A stretch of 64,000 nt of DNA from Ctena decussata. Lineage: Eukaryota > Mollusca > Bivalvia > Lucinida > Lucinidae. The stretch lies in the NCBI GenBank assembly GCA_963989385.1, contig OZ022502.1, forward strand, positions 47,485,454 to 47,549,453, given 5' to 3'. The notes below the pieces were generated by a model, which did not search any database, was not told the origin of the DNA, and saw nothing but the letters and a program-made list of their open reading frames with translations. The translations under genes and the position numbers were made by a program. How positions within the stretch are numbered: position 1 is the first letter of the stretch; each line of letters begins with the position of its first letter. Shown here piece after piece: positions 45,344 to 57,000 of the stretch.

Positions 45344-45895
45344 TTGATCAAAGCCGGAGGTTCTCTAATGTGCACCTTTTACAAAGCTGAAGCCAATTGG
45401 AGAGATAAAAGCGTACCTCTTGGACCAAAGGTAAAACTTATGCGCTCCCTTGTCATTTCCATATTTCTGTATGCCTGTGAATCGTGGACATTGACATCAG
45501 AGTTAGAGAAAATAAGGCATGCCTCTGAGATGAGATGCTACCAAAAGTTAATGAGTATTTTGTACAAAGACCACATAACTAATGAGGGGGTTCGCAGAAA
45601 GGTCAAAGCAGCCATTGGTGATTAAAATGAACTGATTATGGTCAAGAAATCCAAACTAAGGTGGTTTGCTATGCCTCAAGGTCTTCTGGTTTAGCAATGA
45701 CGATTCTACGGGACACGGTGAAAGGAAAAAGAAGAAGTAAGCAGAAGAGGAGGTGGGAAGGCAGTATTAAAACGTGGACAGGGATGGACTTTGCCAGTTA
45801 AACTAGAGCAGCTGAAAACAGGACAAGGCGAAAAGGGATTGTTTCAAAGTCATCTGTGGTGCTCCAACGACCTTGCAAGAATACGGGATAAAACA
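45344..45895 (+). pseudogene. decayed LINE RT C-terminal fragment
   Basis: A 93-codon open stretch reads LVISIFLYACESWTLTSELE and RCYQKLMSILYKDHITNE, typical of the region C-terminal to the RT domain in non-LTR retrotransposons. After a stop at 45623-45625, further matching pieces continue in shifting frames (KLRWF, TVKGKRR, IKTWTGMDFA) to about 45880. An AACAGAAT-type tail near 45893-45910 may be the 3' end. No RT catalytic core, so a 5'-truncated dead copy. Confidence 0.75.
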
Positions 45896-46102
45896 GAATA
45901 GAACAGAATATATGTAGTCCACGTTTGTATTAGCAGTGCGTATGCAAGTTTTTTGAAACCTCAAAGCTGTTGGTTAAAAGACTAGTGAAAATACAGGTAG
46001 TACAGGTATCACTTAATTGCTTATAAGATCCATGACCATTGTGACTATTTTCTCCATTGACTACTAACGATCGGGCACATGGTAACGTGACCTTTCAGAT
46101 CC

Positions 46103-46316
46103 AGCCCGTGTAGCTCAGTACGTTAAGGGCTGGCCTACTGATCTAGCGGGCCCGCATTCGAGCCCGCTACCGGGCCACTAGACGCGAGACTTTTTCTATC
46201 CGTAAACGGGGTTTCATTGCACATAGCCTTTCACTATTTCCCTCCCATCGTCCTGATATGACTAAAATACTGTTGAATAGGACGTTAAATCGCGTCATTT
46301 ACCCATCCATACCGGT
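46103..46316 (+). mobile_element. tRNA-headed SINE S-C, near complete
   Basis: Head GCCCGTGTAGCTCAGTACGT with B box GCATTCGAGCCCGC and a closing GGGCC. Body AAACGGGGTTTCATTGCACA, CCCTCCCATCGTCC. Tail GACTAAAATACTGTTGAATA, GGACGTTAAAT, then CATT/CCAT-type repeats. Confidence 0.75.
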
Positions 46317-46637
46317 TCTGACTTAGCTAGTGATTGGCTGGTGTATAAACATTGGTGAGTGTAAATGTAAATGGCTGCTACGAATAAGCAGTCGTTTATG
46401 ACCATTTTGTCAAATCTGACATGCAGTTATTAGCCTTTCACTATTTCCCTCCCATCGTCCTGATATGACTAAAATACTGTTGAATAGGACGTTAAATCGC
46501 GTCATTTACCCATCCATACCGGTTCTGATTTAGCTAGTGATTGGCTGGTGTATAAACATTGGTGAGTGTAAATGTAAATGGCTGCTGCGAATAAGCAGTC
46601 GTTTATGACCATTTTGTCAAATCTGACATGCAGTTAC
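46224..46637 (+). repeat. 207-bp tandem duplication
   Basis: 46224-46430 is repeated at 46431-46637 with only a couple of differences. The unit starts inside SINE S-C (TAGCCTTTCACTATTTCCC) and runs into unique DNA ending ATGCAGTTA. Confidence 0.88.
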
Positions 46638-47257
46638 ATATGCAGCAGACGTCACTGACGAGGTTTCGATTGAAAACCGGTTTCTAAACTGTATAAGACA
46701 CTGCAGCAGACCTTTCTAGGATTCTTTTTTAAGAAGCCAACTTGTATTATTTGCGTTGATTAATTTGAAACTTTGATAATGCGGCTTCATAGCGTCATTT
46801 AAAATCAAAACAAACACCCCTTGACGTCACGTCATATTTTGTTGTGAAAACTTTTAAAACAAGAAACCTATCCTTTTGGAGACTTGATGTCAAACAGACA
46901 CGTAAATATTCTCAACTCGATTCGGTTTAGATTATTTTGTTTATATTTTGCCAACAGAGCAATTAGACTAATCGTCAGGACGTTTTTCTCGTAGGAGTGT
47001 CTGCAATAATGCAATAGTTTTAGACTTTGTGCGAAAGATCGGAAGTCAAATCTTTGTCGATATACTACACGCTCATGTAGTTGTTGATTTTTTTTTTTTA
47101 CTTTTAAATAGGAACGCGATTACATGCATGCTTATTTGTTTTGATTGTCACTGCGATAGATAGACCAACTTTTCGGAACTTTATTTGGCCATGAAAACTA
47201 ATTATTATTGATAAATCTTATTCCTCACTCTCATACAAATCTGTGTCTTCAACATTT
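46638..47257. other. unannotated AT-rich sequence
   Basis: Nothing supported; a T run lies near 47090. Confidence 0.4.
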
Positions 47258-49252
47258 TTAGCTCACCTGAGCCGAAGGCTCAGAGGTGAGCTTATAGGAT
47301 GGGAGTCGAGCCGTTGTCCGTCCGTGCGTGCGTGGGTGGGTGGGTGCGTCAACACTTTCAAACATAAATATCTCAGAGACCAGTGGGCCGATCGCAATCA
47401 AATTTTATCTGAAGCATCATTTGGGTAGGAGAAAGGCTGCGTTAGGTTTTGGTGCCGATCAGCTTAGAACTCTGGTTTCCATGGCAACAGATAGCCCCCA
47501 TAGGGTTATAATGGGGAAAATGGCGTCATCACGTTTCCTCGACTGTTTTTGATTAGATCCTTATCATACTTGCAGGTAATGATGACATACAAAAGAGCTT
47601 GGATGAGTTCGAAATTTGGCCGGATTCGAGCACAGACTACGGAGTTAGCTGCCCTTGAGCGTTTGAAAAAAATCCCATGGGGTTATAATGGGGAAAATGG
47701 CGTCATCACGTTTTCTCAACTGTTTTTGCTTAGATCCTTATCATACTTGCAGGTAATTATGACATACATAAGAGCTTGGATGAGTTCGAAATTTGGCCGG
47801 ATTCGAGCACAGACTGCGGAGTTAGCTGGCCTTGAGCGTTTGAAAAAAATCCCATGGGGTTATAATGGAGAAAACAACGTCATCACATATTTTTAGAAAA
47901 ACTTTGTCATCGCTCTTTTGCCTACATTTCTCAACGGATTTTAAAATATCTTCACACAAATGTAGGGCATGACAATATCTCGAGCAAGTTCGACTTTCAG
48001 GATGCTGCGCCCAAGGTCAAGGTCACTTTGGCTATTTTTAGAAAAAACTTTGTCAGCGCTCTAGCACCTACATTTCTCAGCAGATTTTAAAATAACTTGA
48101 CAATATCTCGAGCATGACAATATCTCAAGCAAGTTCGACTTTCAGGATGCTGCGCCCAAGGTCAAGGTCACTGTGGCTATTTTTAGAAAAACTTGGTCAT
48201 CGCTCTAGCGCCTACATTTCTCAAGGGATTTTAAATCAACTTCACACAAACGTAGGGCATGACAATATCTCAAATAAGTTTGACTTCCAGGGTGCTGCGC
48301 CCAAGGTCAAGGTCACTGTGGCTATTTTTAGAAAAACTTTGTCAGCGCTCTAGCACCTACATTTCTCAATGGATTTTTAAAAAAATCACACAAATGTAGG
48401 GTATGACAATATCTCAAGCTAGTTTGACTTTCAGGATGCTGTGCCCAAGGTCAAGGTCACTGTGGCTATTTTTAGAAAAACTTTGTCATCGCTCTAGCAC
48501 ATACATTTCTCAACGGATTTTAAAATAAATTCACACAAATGTAGGGCATGACAATATCTCGAGCAAGTTTGACTTTCAGGGTGCTGCAATCAAGGTTTTT
48601 GATTATATCCTTATCATTCTTGCAGGTATGACATTCATAAGAACTTGGATGAGTTCGAAATTTGGCCGGATTCGAGCACAGACTACGGAGTTAGCTGCCC
48701 TTGAGCGTTTGAAAAAAATCCCATAGTCTTATAATGGAGAAAACAAAGTCATCACATTTTTCATTTTTCATCGGATCCTCTTCATACTTGCAGGTAATGA
48801 GGATATGCATAAAAGCTTGGATTAGTTAGCATTTCGGCTAGGATTAGTTAGCATTTCGGCTAGATCCCACTACTACTTATGGAGTACCTGCCCTGAGCAT
48901 CCAAAAAATCAATGTCGCCACTTTTTCTTAGTTTCTACTGACCCGATCCTTTTCAAACTTGCAGGTAATGAGGAAATGCATAATATCTTAAACAAGTTCA
49001 AATTTTGGCCAGATCAGACCAACCACTACGAAGTTAGCTGCCCTTGACAGCTCTGTCTATTGTGCTGTTGATCGGATACTTTTTAAACTTGCATATATTA
49101 AATGAGGGCATACATAATGTTTTGGATGAGTTTAATTTTCAGCCTGATTGGACAACTGACTGTGGAGTTAGCTGCCCTTGAGCATCTTAAATATCCCTAT
49201 AGGTTTACAATGTCTCTCAGGTGAGCAATTGTTGCCCTTTGGGCTACTTGTT
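47258..49252 (+). mobile_element. hairpin-headed tandem-repeat element H3
   Basis: Starts TTTAGCTCACCTGAGCC, pairing with GGCTCAGAGGTGAGCT around a GAA loop, then TCCGTCCGTGCGTGCGTGGG. The interior is a composite array: ~178-bp units marked by GGGTTATAATGG (47502, 47680, 47857), then ~145-bp units marked by CCCAAGGTCAAGGTCAC (near 48010, 48157, 48300, 48444), then diverged ~178-type units. It ends GGTGAGCAATTGTTGCCC, TTTGGGCTACTTGTTT. Frames inside only follow the repeats. Confidence 0.75.
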
Positions 49253-49448
49253 TAATTATAAGTGTTTATTCTTTTTAATATGGTGCATCAATGGTGAGTT
49301 TTCTTAGAAGGTCCTGCGCATATTACTTTAACCTTCTTCAACTGTACAACGTGCAGATATTGTCGGAGCAAGCTAATTATGCCCAGACTATTAGGCGAAA
49401 CAGAAGATTCTTCAAACTGTTTTCTAAATCCTTTGTTTCTAGGTATTA

Positions 49449-49565
49449 AAAGGGCGCTCCGGCGTCTCGGCTTCTACATGTATCTGGCTAGCGACACACT
49501 GCCAGACAGGACCGTCGTGTCTGGCATTGTATAGCCAGCTAGATATATGTAGAAGCCGAGTCGCA
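49449..49565. repeat. foldback hairpin
   Basis: Arms CTCGGCTTCTACATGTATCT..GCCAGACA and the complement TGTCTGGC..AGATATATGTAGAAGCCGAG, about 35 paired bases around a short loop. Confidence 0.6.
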
Positions 49566-50360
49566 GGCGGATGTGGGCATGTTAAGTTTTCATTGTGTGC
49601 CTGAATACATGTAATTCCTCGAAGCGACTCTTTTCATTTGCTTTCTAAATTTTAACGGTAATGATTTATCTATATAAATGTCTTATTAAAGACAAAAAAT
49701 ATTTTATCAGGTTATTGTGAGTTCTAAACATCTAAGAGCTTGCCAATTTAATGATAAACAAGGAAACTTGGCGGCATTTATTTCTGATAACTAATGCTGT
49801 TTATATCACTGAAGATCAGTTGAATAGTTGGATTAACTGAGAAACTATATTTTCTGGAAACGATCACCTTACATATCTTTCTCATTAAGATCCATGCTGA
49901 CTGTAAATATTGGAACTAGAGTACCTGAGCGAGCAGTGTAGACTAAGATCAGGCTGAGTCTGCGTAGGATTTGTATTAATTGCCATTTTTACATTATTTT
50001 CATAATTCGACCAGCGAATTTGACCACTTTGTTGAAAGGTAAACTGGTCTTGTTCAGTTTTTAAGACAAAAGTAGTACAATTGCTTATCTGGCGTGCCAT
50101 TTGGGTGATTGCGGTTATATAAGGGTTCCTTGCGCCCCAGTAAATTTGACATATTCATCAATCATTTAACTAGTGTCGGTTCAGATGGAGTAGTCGAAAT
50201 GATATGATTAATTTCCGTTCTAAGAATTACCGTAATTACCAAACATGCCAAATTATTGGGACAGCTTTGCTAATTAGCGGAATTAATCTGAAATTCTAAT
50301 AAGCCCGTTGTAATTAGGGGCAATATGTCTAACAATTCAGTCCGAAGAGCATACTTTTCA
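49566..50360. other. unannotated sequence
   Basis: Nothing supported; a 71-codon minus-strand frame at 49885-50100 has no family signature. Confidence 0.4.
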
Positions 50361-50432
50361 GACCCTGATCAAAACGCTGCTGAAGAGCTGCTTCTCTTCA
50401 GCCGCGATTTGATCAGGGTCTGCTTTGATTGC
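50361..50432. repeat. foldback hairpin
   Basis: CAGACCCTGATCAAA..GCTGAAGAG pairs with CTCTTCAGC..TTTGATCAGGGTCTG, about 28 paired bases around a 6-base loop. Confidence 0.6.
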
Positions 50433-51099
50433 TCAGGGACATTTCTGTACCAATATCAGAAGCATTACGGTATGAAGTGCACAAAGTAAATCTGCTTGTC
50501 AAGGAGAGATATTCTAAGGGGTATCAATATTCAACTGAATGGTCAGGCTTGTATCTTCTTAGGTAGCTGCTTGTTTGTTTATTATGAAACCAGATGGAAA
50601 CATCCGTGACGTTTAATATAAAGGATATATAACGGTTCTAAGCGCTTTTAATAGTGTTTTGGGTTGTTAATGAAGTTTGGTATCATCATAATTATAATCA
50701 GAACAATACTGACAGGACTGGGACACAAAAATACAAATTTCATTAAAACTTGCTTCGAAGCTATTTTTGGCCCCTAGTTTGAAAGAAACTTGTGACAGAA
50801 GTTAACAAGTAGGGGCATCAAAACTCGATGGGCTTGAAAAACATTTGAGTGATTCTTCTTTTATTTGCGAAGGATTAAACCGATCTTAAATTCTGTAAAA
50901 TGTTGAATGAATATGAGATAGGCAATGCAAGATTAAGAAGGTAAGTTTGATTTTGTCAGAAGTATTATACTTAAAGCGCCAGAGACAAATATAGCTGCTT
51001 ACATGTTTGAAAACAACATAGATCTTGATGAGGCGCCTAATTTAGATTTACACTGTTTACCCATGCAAGGCAGGTAAATTTGCTTTAGTTAGCAACTCA
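50433..51099. other. unannotated AT-rich sequence
   Basis: Nothing supported. Confidence 0.4.
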
Positions 51100-51350
51100 T
51101 CATGGTTAAAGCAACTAAGTTATGATGCAGAAGGTAGCGGGCCAAATTCCGGGTCGGCTCAAATGGCGACTGGAAAATTCATTCTGTCAACCCAGCAGTA
51201 AATGGGTATCCTTTTTTCGAATCAGGGAACGGTAAGGCAGCGCAAGGAGAGGGTTGTCTCTGCCTTTGATATGCTGTGTCCAAGATAAAATGGGCCTCTA
51301 CCCACCACTACCCCTACGGCTACCAGGCTATGGAAACCTTAACCTTTACT
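51100..51350 (+). mobile_element. SINE S-B, body
   Basis: GTCAACCCAGCAGTAAATGG, CGAATCAGGGAACGGTAAGG, CAGCGCAAGGAGAGGG, CCCCTACGGCTACCAGGCTA as in 11258-11545. The head is decayed. Frames of 71-89 codons start inside it by chance. Confidence 0.65.
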
Positions 51351-52328
51351 ATTTCTGCGCACCATATCCCAATCAACATTTGGAATATACATGTATCTTT
51401 GAAAACGTTACATCCATGTACGTTAGGTCAAGACAGAATGTCGCATATAAGGTTATTTTCGCTTTGTTACTTTTGGAGTTGCAGCCTCTGATTCTTTTAA
51501 GACTCATTTTGTGTACGCCATAACTAGGTAATCATTTGGGATATCTTGAAGAAACTTTATGGGATTGTGTATTACGTTGAAACGGTGGGTTAGGTATAGA
51601 TATGAGCGCTCCCCCATACCTAAATTTGGAGTTGTATACCTTCGATTAGTTTTTACAAAGCATCCTAGTGCGCACATTAATTGGTATGTATGTGGCTTTT
51701 CGTCAGATCTGCTCGAGGGTACTGAATGGGGCTTAACGGATGTAGATTGCTCCCCTTGCGTAGCTCATGTTTGTTTGTTTTGTTTTCCAAGTTTGATTTG
51801 TTTTTTGTGTGTGTGATTTGTGTAATAACATTGAAATAGACTAACCCTTAGGTGTTTTTTTTTTGCTGTTTTGATAATCATGCTGTTACTTTTACATCAA
51901 ACAGTTTGATAAATTCTCTTATTATCTGATAGACGAATTCAGTATATGCCAAACTGTCAAGTTTAATTAATCAAGCTGTTTGCAGCAAAATTGGCTTAAC
52001 TAAGTATTATAAAGAGAAAATGTTTCCATGATACAGATGCCCCTTGCAACGAGTCTTCCTGACAACATATACAAACAACAAATACTCAGGTCAACCTGTG
52101 ATAGTTCGCAAAGCGAGCAGGGTCTATCTTTGTACTCTATATTCTTACATTGCTGTTGCAAACAATGCGGATGCAATCAGCTTGTCTAGATACACAGGCT
52201 TTTATTGTGTACTTTTGCTACCACAAAAAAACTTCGGACACCTAAATTAATTAATTGTCCTAAACATTAAACAGTGTTGTTGTACAATACGGTGTAGCGT
52301 CCAAATGATGCAGATGTATGGCAAACAC
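51351..52328. other. unannotated, with repeat R3 copy
   Basis: R3 at about 51890-51970: CAGTTTGATAAATTCTCTTA, TTATCTGATAGACGAATT, GCCAAACTGTCAAG. It gives the empty site for the F1 insertion at 59425. Small frames have no family signature. Confidence 0.5.
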
Positions 52329-52332
52329 AGTT

Positions 52333-52568
52333 GAGCCGCGACACGACAAAACCAACAATGTGGTTATGCGCCCAGCGAAGACTCAGATCAGCCTGGACAG
52401 CCGTTCATTTGGATCGGACTCTTCGTTAAGTGCTCAAACGGTAGCTCAGGGTCTAAGCTAGTTTCATGCGGACAGCGAAGACTCTGATCAGACTGGGCGG
52501 ATGCCCAGCCTGATCTGAGTCTGCGCTGGGCGCACAACCACATTGTTGGTTTTGTCGTGTCGCGGCTC
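52333..52568. mobile_element. foldback family F1, copy 4
   Basis: 236 bp, GAGCCGCGACACGACAAAAC to its complement, flanked by AGTT (52329-52332, 52569-52572). Confidence 0.9.
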
Positions 52569-52572
52569 AGTT

Positions 52573-53033
52573 TACCTTGATCAGACTGTTCCAATACATA
52601 GATGTTTTTTTTTATATTTTACGGTGTATGCACTTCTCTTTTTTTATACAGAAGAGTACATCTGGTCAAGTTCTGTTTTGTGAACAGCATGCTTGCTTTC
52701 AGACACATCTGTACCAATAAATATAATCATTGACACTTACTTTTGTGGACGTTGTCTAGAAGCATGCAGTTCTATTACCGGTCTCTTACTATTGATAGAT
52801 GGGTGTAGAACGTGTATAAATTGATAGTATGGACAGCAGCAATTTTGGAAAAAAATGTGTTTGGAGGCATTGTATTTCAAAAACAATTTTTCTAGTTACG
52901 ACGGAAATAACTATCGTGGCGTTCTGCTTGCTCCCCTGGACCACGTTTACCGTCCAAAATTGGGTCTACTTTTCAAGGAAACATTTAGCTCCTAGAATAG
53001 CAATTTTGTTTTCAAAGAAAATTCTCAGGAACT
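52573..53033. other. unannotated sequence
   Basis: A 68-codon frame at 52829-53035 has no recognised family. Nothing else supported. Confidence 0.35.
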
Positions 53034-53320
53034 GACACAATTCAATTCCAGATCCAGCCCAAGACACCATGTTGGAACGAGACAACACAAAATTAGTCAC
53101 CACCAAAGACAACACCAGCGGCAGCCATTAGAACAGCCATTTTCCATGTAGGTGTTCAACGGGCTATCCTACACATCACACACAATAAATATATCAATAA
53201 CGGACATAGCAACTAAGAACACATAAAACAACCAAGAAGAACCAAAACAGAACTGCCGCCTTGGGACGTTACTGGGGGACTTCCAGTTAGTGGTCGACCA
53301 ACCTTCGCCCTTTGTTCTAC
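53034..53320 (+). repeat. dispersed repeat R2
   Basis: Its left part matches 372-485 inverted (AAGACACCATGTTGG, AAAATTAGTCACC). Its right part shares AGAACCAAAACAGAACTGCC, GCCTTGGGACG with the other R2 copies. Confidence 0.6.
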
Positions 53321-53439
53321 CTTGGTCCATCAGATACTTAGTTGTTCAGTCCAATAAAAACAACCACCGATCACACTCCAGGCTTACAAAAAGCACCAAT
53401 CCCGACGATTAGGACAAACCAAACATAACGTATTTAACA

Positions 53440-53700
53440 TCTGTTTTTACCTATTTTCAATATGTATTTTAATGTAAGGGCTAGCCTTAAGATAACAAAC
53501 CATATATCAAAATAGTCAAAGCTACAAACAACGCATGAAACAACTAGGAAGAACCAAAACAGAAGTGTCGCCTTGGGACGGCCATCAATAAAATTACTGG
53601 GGGGGGGGGGGGGGGGGGGGCTTAACCAGTTTTGCGTACGAGCCCTTGGACCTGCTTTGGTTCATCAGACACTTAGTTGTTCGCTTTGCGTGGAAGATTC
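53440..53700 (+). repeat. dispersed repeat R2 with G run
   Basis: GAAGAACCAAAACAGAAGTG and GCCTTGGGACGG, then a 21-base G run (53600-53620) where other copies have a short ACTGGGGG. CATCAGACACTTAGTTGTTC closes it, as at 53330. Confidence 0.6.
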
Positions 53701-54440
53701 CGCCATTGGAGAGGGCGACGAAGTTGCTTGCCTTGTAAAAGTACACATACATCTTTAGATGCTCAAATGTTGAGTGTGGCAAAGGGAGAGTTAGTTGGTA
53801 GCAGCGTGCTTGCTATGTCTTCTTCTTCCAATATAAGGACCGGGATCATGTAAATGAACGTAATTGGTCCCGCGGGACAAAAGCACGGCGGGCAAGAAAC
53901 ATCAGTCCGAGAGTTTCGGTTAAAACATAAAATTATTTACAAACAGGGCGATGATATCCACTCTGTTTAGATTGGGCCTAGTCTAGCAATCAGACTAGCC
54001 CGGAAGCCATCAACAGTTCGTACTTGCAGAGATCACACTGTTTGGTAGGCCATTCCATTCCTTAACTGTTTTCGGGAAGAATTCCTCATGGCTGATGTAC
54101 TCCAGGAAGAACCCTTAAAGGCTTCTTGTTCGGCTGTCTCCTGGCTTGGTTTTGGCTTTCTGGTCTATGTCCACTAAACCATGGTGGATCCGGTAAAGTA
54201 GAGAAAGCCTCGCTATGCGGCCTCATTCTGCTTAGACATCCATATAACCAATACTCAAATAGTCAGCCGTTCATTAAGTTCTCTTGTTTTAAAACTGTGC
54301 AGGAGCATTCCGAACTGTCAAGTTGAATTAATCTGTTTTCAAAGGGAATAGCGGTATCTAAAAGCTTTTCCCGTTAAGGTAGCTAAAAGCAGTGCGATTG
54401 TGCGTGATTGCATATCTGTGTCAGTATTGTTTTAATATTT
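53701..54440. other. unannotated sequence
   Basis: Nothing supported; a 66-codon frame has no family signature. Confidence 0.35.
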
Positions 54441-54673
54441 GAGCCGCGATATGACAAAACCAAACTGGCATGTAGGCCAGCTAAGACTCAGGTCAGCCTG
54501 GGAATCCGCTCAGTCTGATCAGAATCTTTATTGTGTGCTTAAAGTGTAGCTAAGGGTCTCAGCTAGCCGCATGCGGACGGCGCAGACTCTGACCAGACTG
54601 TACGTCGGGTGCCCATGCTGATCTGAGTCTTCGATGGGCGCACATGCCACTTCTGTTGATTTTGTCGCGGTTA
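54441..54673. mobile_element. foldback family F1, diverged copy 5
   Basis: GAGCCGCGATATGACAAAAC at the left; the right end TTTTGTCGCGGTTAA is decayed. Many differences from the clean copies; no intact target duplication. Confidence 0.75.
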
Positions 54674-55380
54674 ACAGTTGTTTTATTCAGAACAAAGAGT
54701 TCAGAGACAGGACTGTTGTCTCAGATAATTCGACATGTCTTTAAGTCAAAACTGTGCCACGACAGGGGAACAAGGTCTTACGACGTCTCTGAACAGAATA
54801 GATAAAAATCGGCCTATGCTCGCACAACATCTGACCAGCGTCGTATGATCCATGGCGATTATTGCTGCAGGTAGGAAGACTCTGATCAGACTCTGCAAAT
54901 TCGCAGATGATACGTAATTCTCACGTGGTGTGGTTCATGTTTTTGAGGTAATCACACGTTGCACCAACTGTCCTCTGTCTGAAAGCTTTTATTTTATTAA
55001 TGTTTTCCTGAATGAATTGATTTGTGGGACGATCTAAAACAGTCCCAAATCTCTATGAACTCGTAGTCAGGGGTGTAAAAAATTTGTTAACCTCACTCGC
55101 TGTGAACCAGCAGCTGAAATAGGAGCTTTCCAGCGGCTGAAAGTTTGTTTAATCTTCTTGTTTCGTGTGTTCGATATTTGTTATCATAAATGTCTGTTAT
55201 AGCTGGAAACAATATAAAATAGGCATCCTGAGTCTTAGGTATACCTGGTCCACCTGATAAAAATGTAACTAAACCAATAAACTAAAGGATACTATTGTGG
55301 TAATCCCAGTGGCCAAACAATATACAACTTACAACTTTATTCACAACTTAAGCATACATAGCTCATCGTAATTGTGAAAC
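54674..55380. other. unannotated sequence
   Basis: Nothing supported. Confidence 0.4.
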
Positions 55381-55384
55381 ATAT

Positions 55385-55620
55385 GAGCCGCGACACGACA
55401 AAACCAACAATGTGGTTGTGCGCCCAGTGAAGACTCAGATCAACCTGGGCAGCCGCCCAGTTCGATCAGACTCTTCGTTAAGTGCTCAAAGAGTTGCTAA
55501 GGGTCTAAGCTACCTCTATGCGGACAGCGAAGATTCTGATCAGACTGGGCGGATGCCCAGGCTGATCTGAGTCTGCGCTGGGCGCACAACCACATTGTTG
55601 GTTTTGTCGTGTCGCGGCTC
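55385..55620. mobile_element. foldback family F1, copy 6
   Basis: 236 bp with clean inverted ends, flanked by ATAT (55381-55384, 55621-55624). Confidence 0.9.
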
Positions 55621-55624
55621 ATAT

Positions 55625-56176
55625 ATACAAACAAATGAACAGTGTTGATCAACGCTGAATCGACGTTGTGTCAAACTGTGTGCCGGTGGTTTTACCACAG
55701 TGACTTTAAATGACAGAATATCACCTGACTGAACTTTGACTACACTTAATCCTACAAACTCTGACAGCAGACAGGGTATGACTTGACAAAAGTTAGAATT
55801 TGATTTGAAACATGAAAAAAGTATCATGACTAAGCTACTTGTCTTGACTATACATGCCAGTATTTAATTCAGTCATTTTAGAATCCCACACTGACTTTGG
55901 CTTGTTTGCGAAAATACTGCTTTAAACGTTTGTGACACTGTGTATCATCATTTAACTGACTGCCTAGTAAATCGAAGCGCTGTAATCGTGAACAAAGTAG
56001 CCTTAGGCACTTCTATGCTTACCTTGACACAAGACCAAACTATTTGCTATTTGGGCTCAGATTCACTGGCAGATAGTTTGTTGGTCGCTCTTGCGGGCCC
56101 TTGGAAATTATGACAGATTATGTCATGTCAATGACGCTCGTTCGTTTGTTTATTGTGTCCCTTTGTTAATCCATTT
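55625..56176. other. unannotated sequence
   Basis: Nothing supported; a 95-codon minus frame includes part of the neighbouring F1 copy. Confidence 0.4.
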
Positions 56177-56178
56177 TA

Positions 56179-56940
56179 CAGTACCGGCAGCGCAAAATCG
56201 TACATGCGCTTCGCAAGAACTTCGCGTTCAAAACGCGTTCGAAACGCGTATTTTTCAAACGCGTTTAGCGATTTAGAAACGCGTTTGTGAAAGAACCAAT
56301 CAAATTGCTGCATAATATCGCGAATAATCGCGTTTGTACGCGAAAATCTCTTTAGCCAATCAGAACTGCGATTCCAGTTCGCGTTTTTCGTTACTTCGCG
56401 TGCGCACGCGTTCGGTGTCTAGACCAATGAAAATTGCGTTTGCCGAACGCGTTTCGGTCTCGTATAGACTGGTTCCTAGTTCCATTGACAATGCTATTGA
56501 AAAACTGAGAACCAACTAGATTTGATAGGTACTTAAAGTAGGATTTGCCTTTTTTCCCAATTATTTTCGACGAAGTATATAAAGAAAATTAGATCTATAG
56601 AAATAATAATGAAATCCCGGTGCCAGGTTCAGGGCTGAAAAAAAACACATTTTTCTAGAACTTGAAATTATTTAAATTTAAGCCCTTTGTGACTCTCCAA
56701 CTCCCTCAAAACTATGGTAAAAGCTTGAGAGAATAAACTTTTACAGCGTCAACGGATGCCGCAAGTTACAACGGAAACAGGAAAACGATCCAAGTCATAA
56801 ATTTTGCATGAAATCATATTCGTTGGAGTCGGACGGTTTGAGTGTGGGGCAGCCAGAACCAGAGACCCTCCCCTCCAAAAATTTTTAACAGGAAAGGCAA
56901 CATCATACTTCTAGGATCCCCTCCCCTCTCCCCACTTCCC

Positions 56941-57000
<60 letters not shown>

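Noticed and set aside
47549..48353. Plus-strand frames with internal protein repeats
   Set aside because: They follow the tandem DNA units of H3, are broken by stops and match no family.
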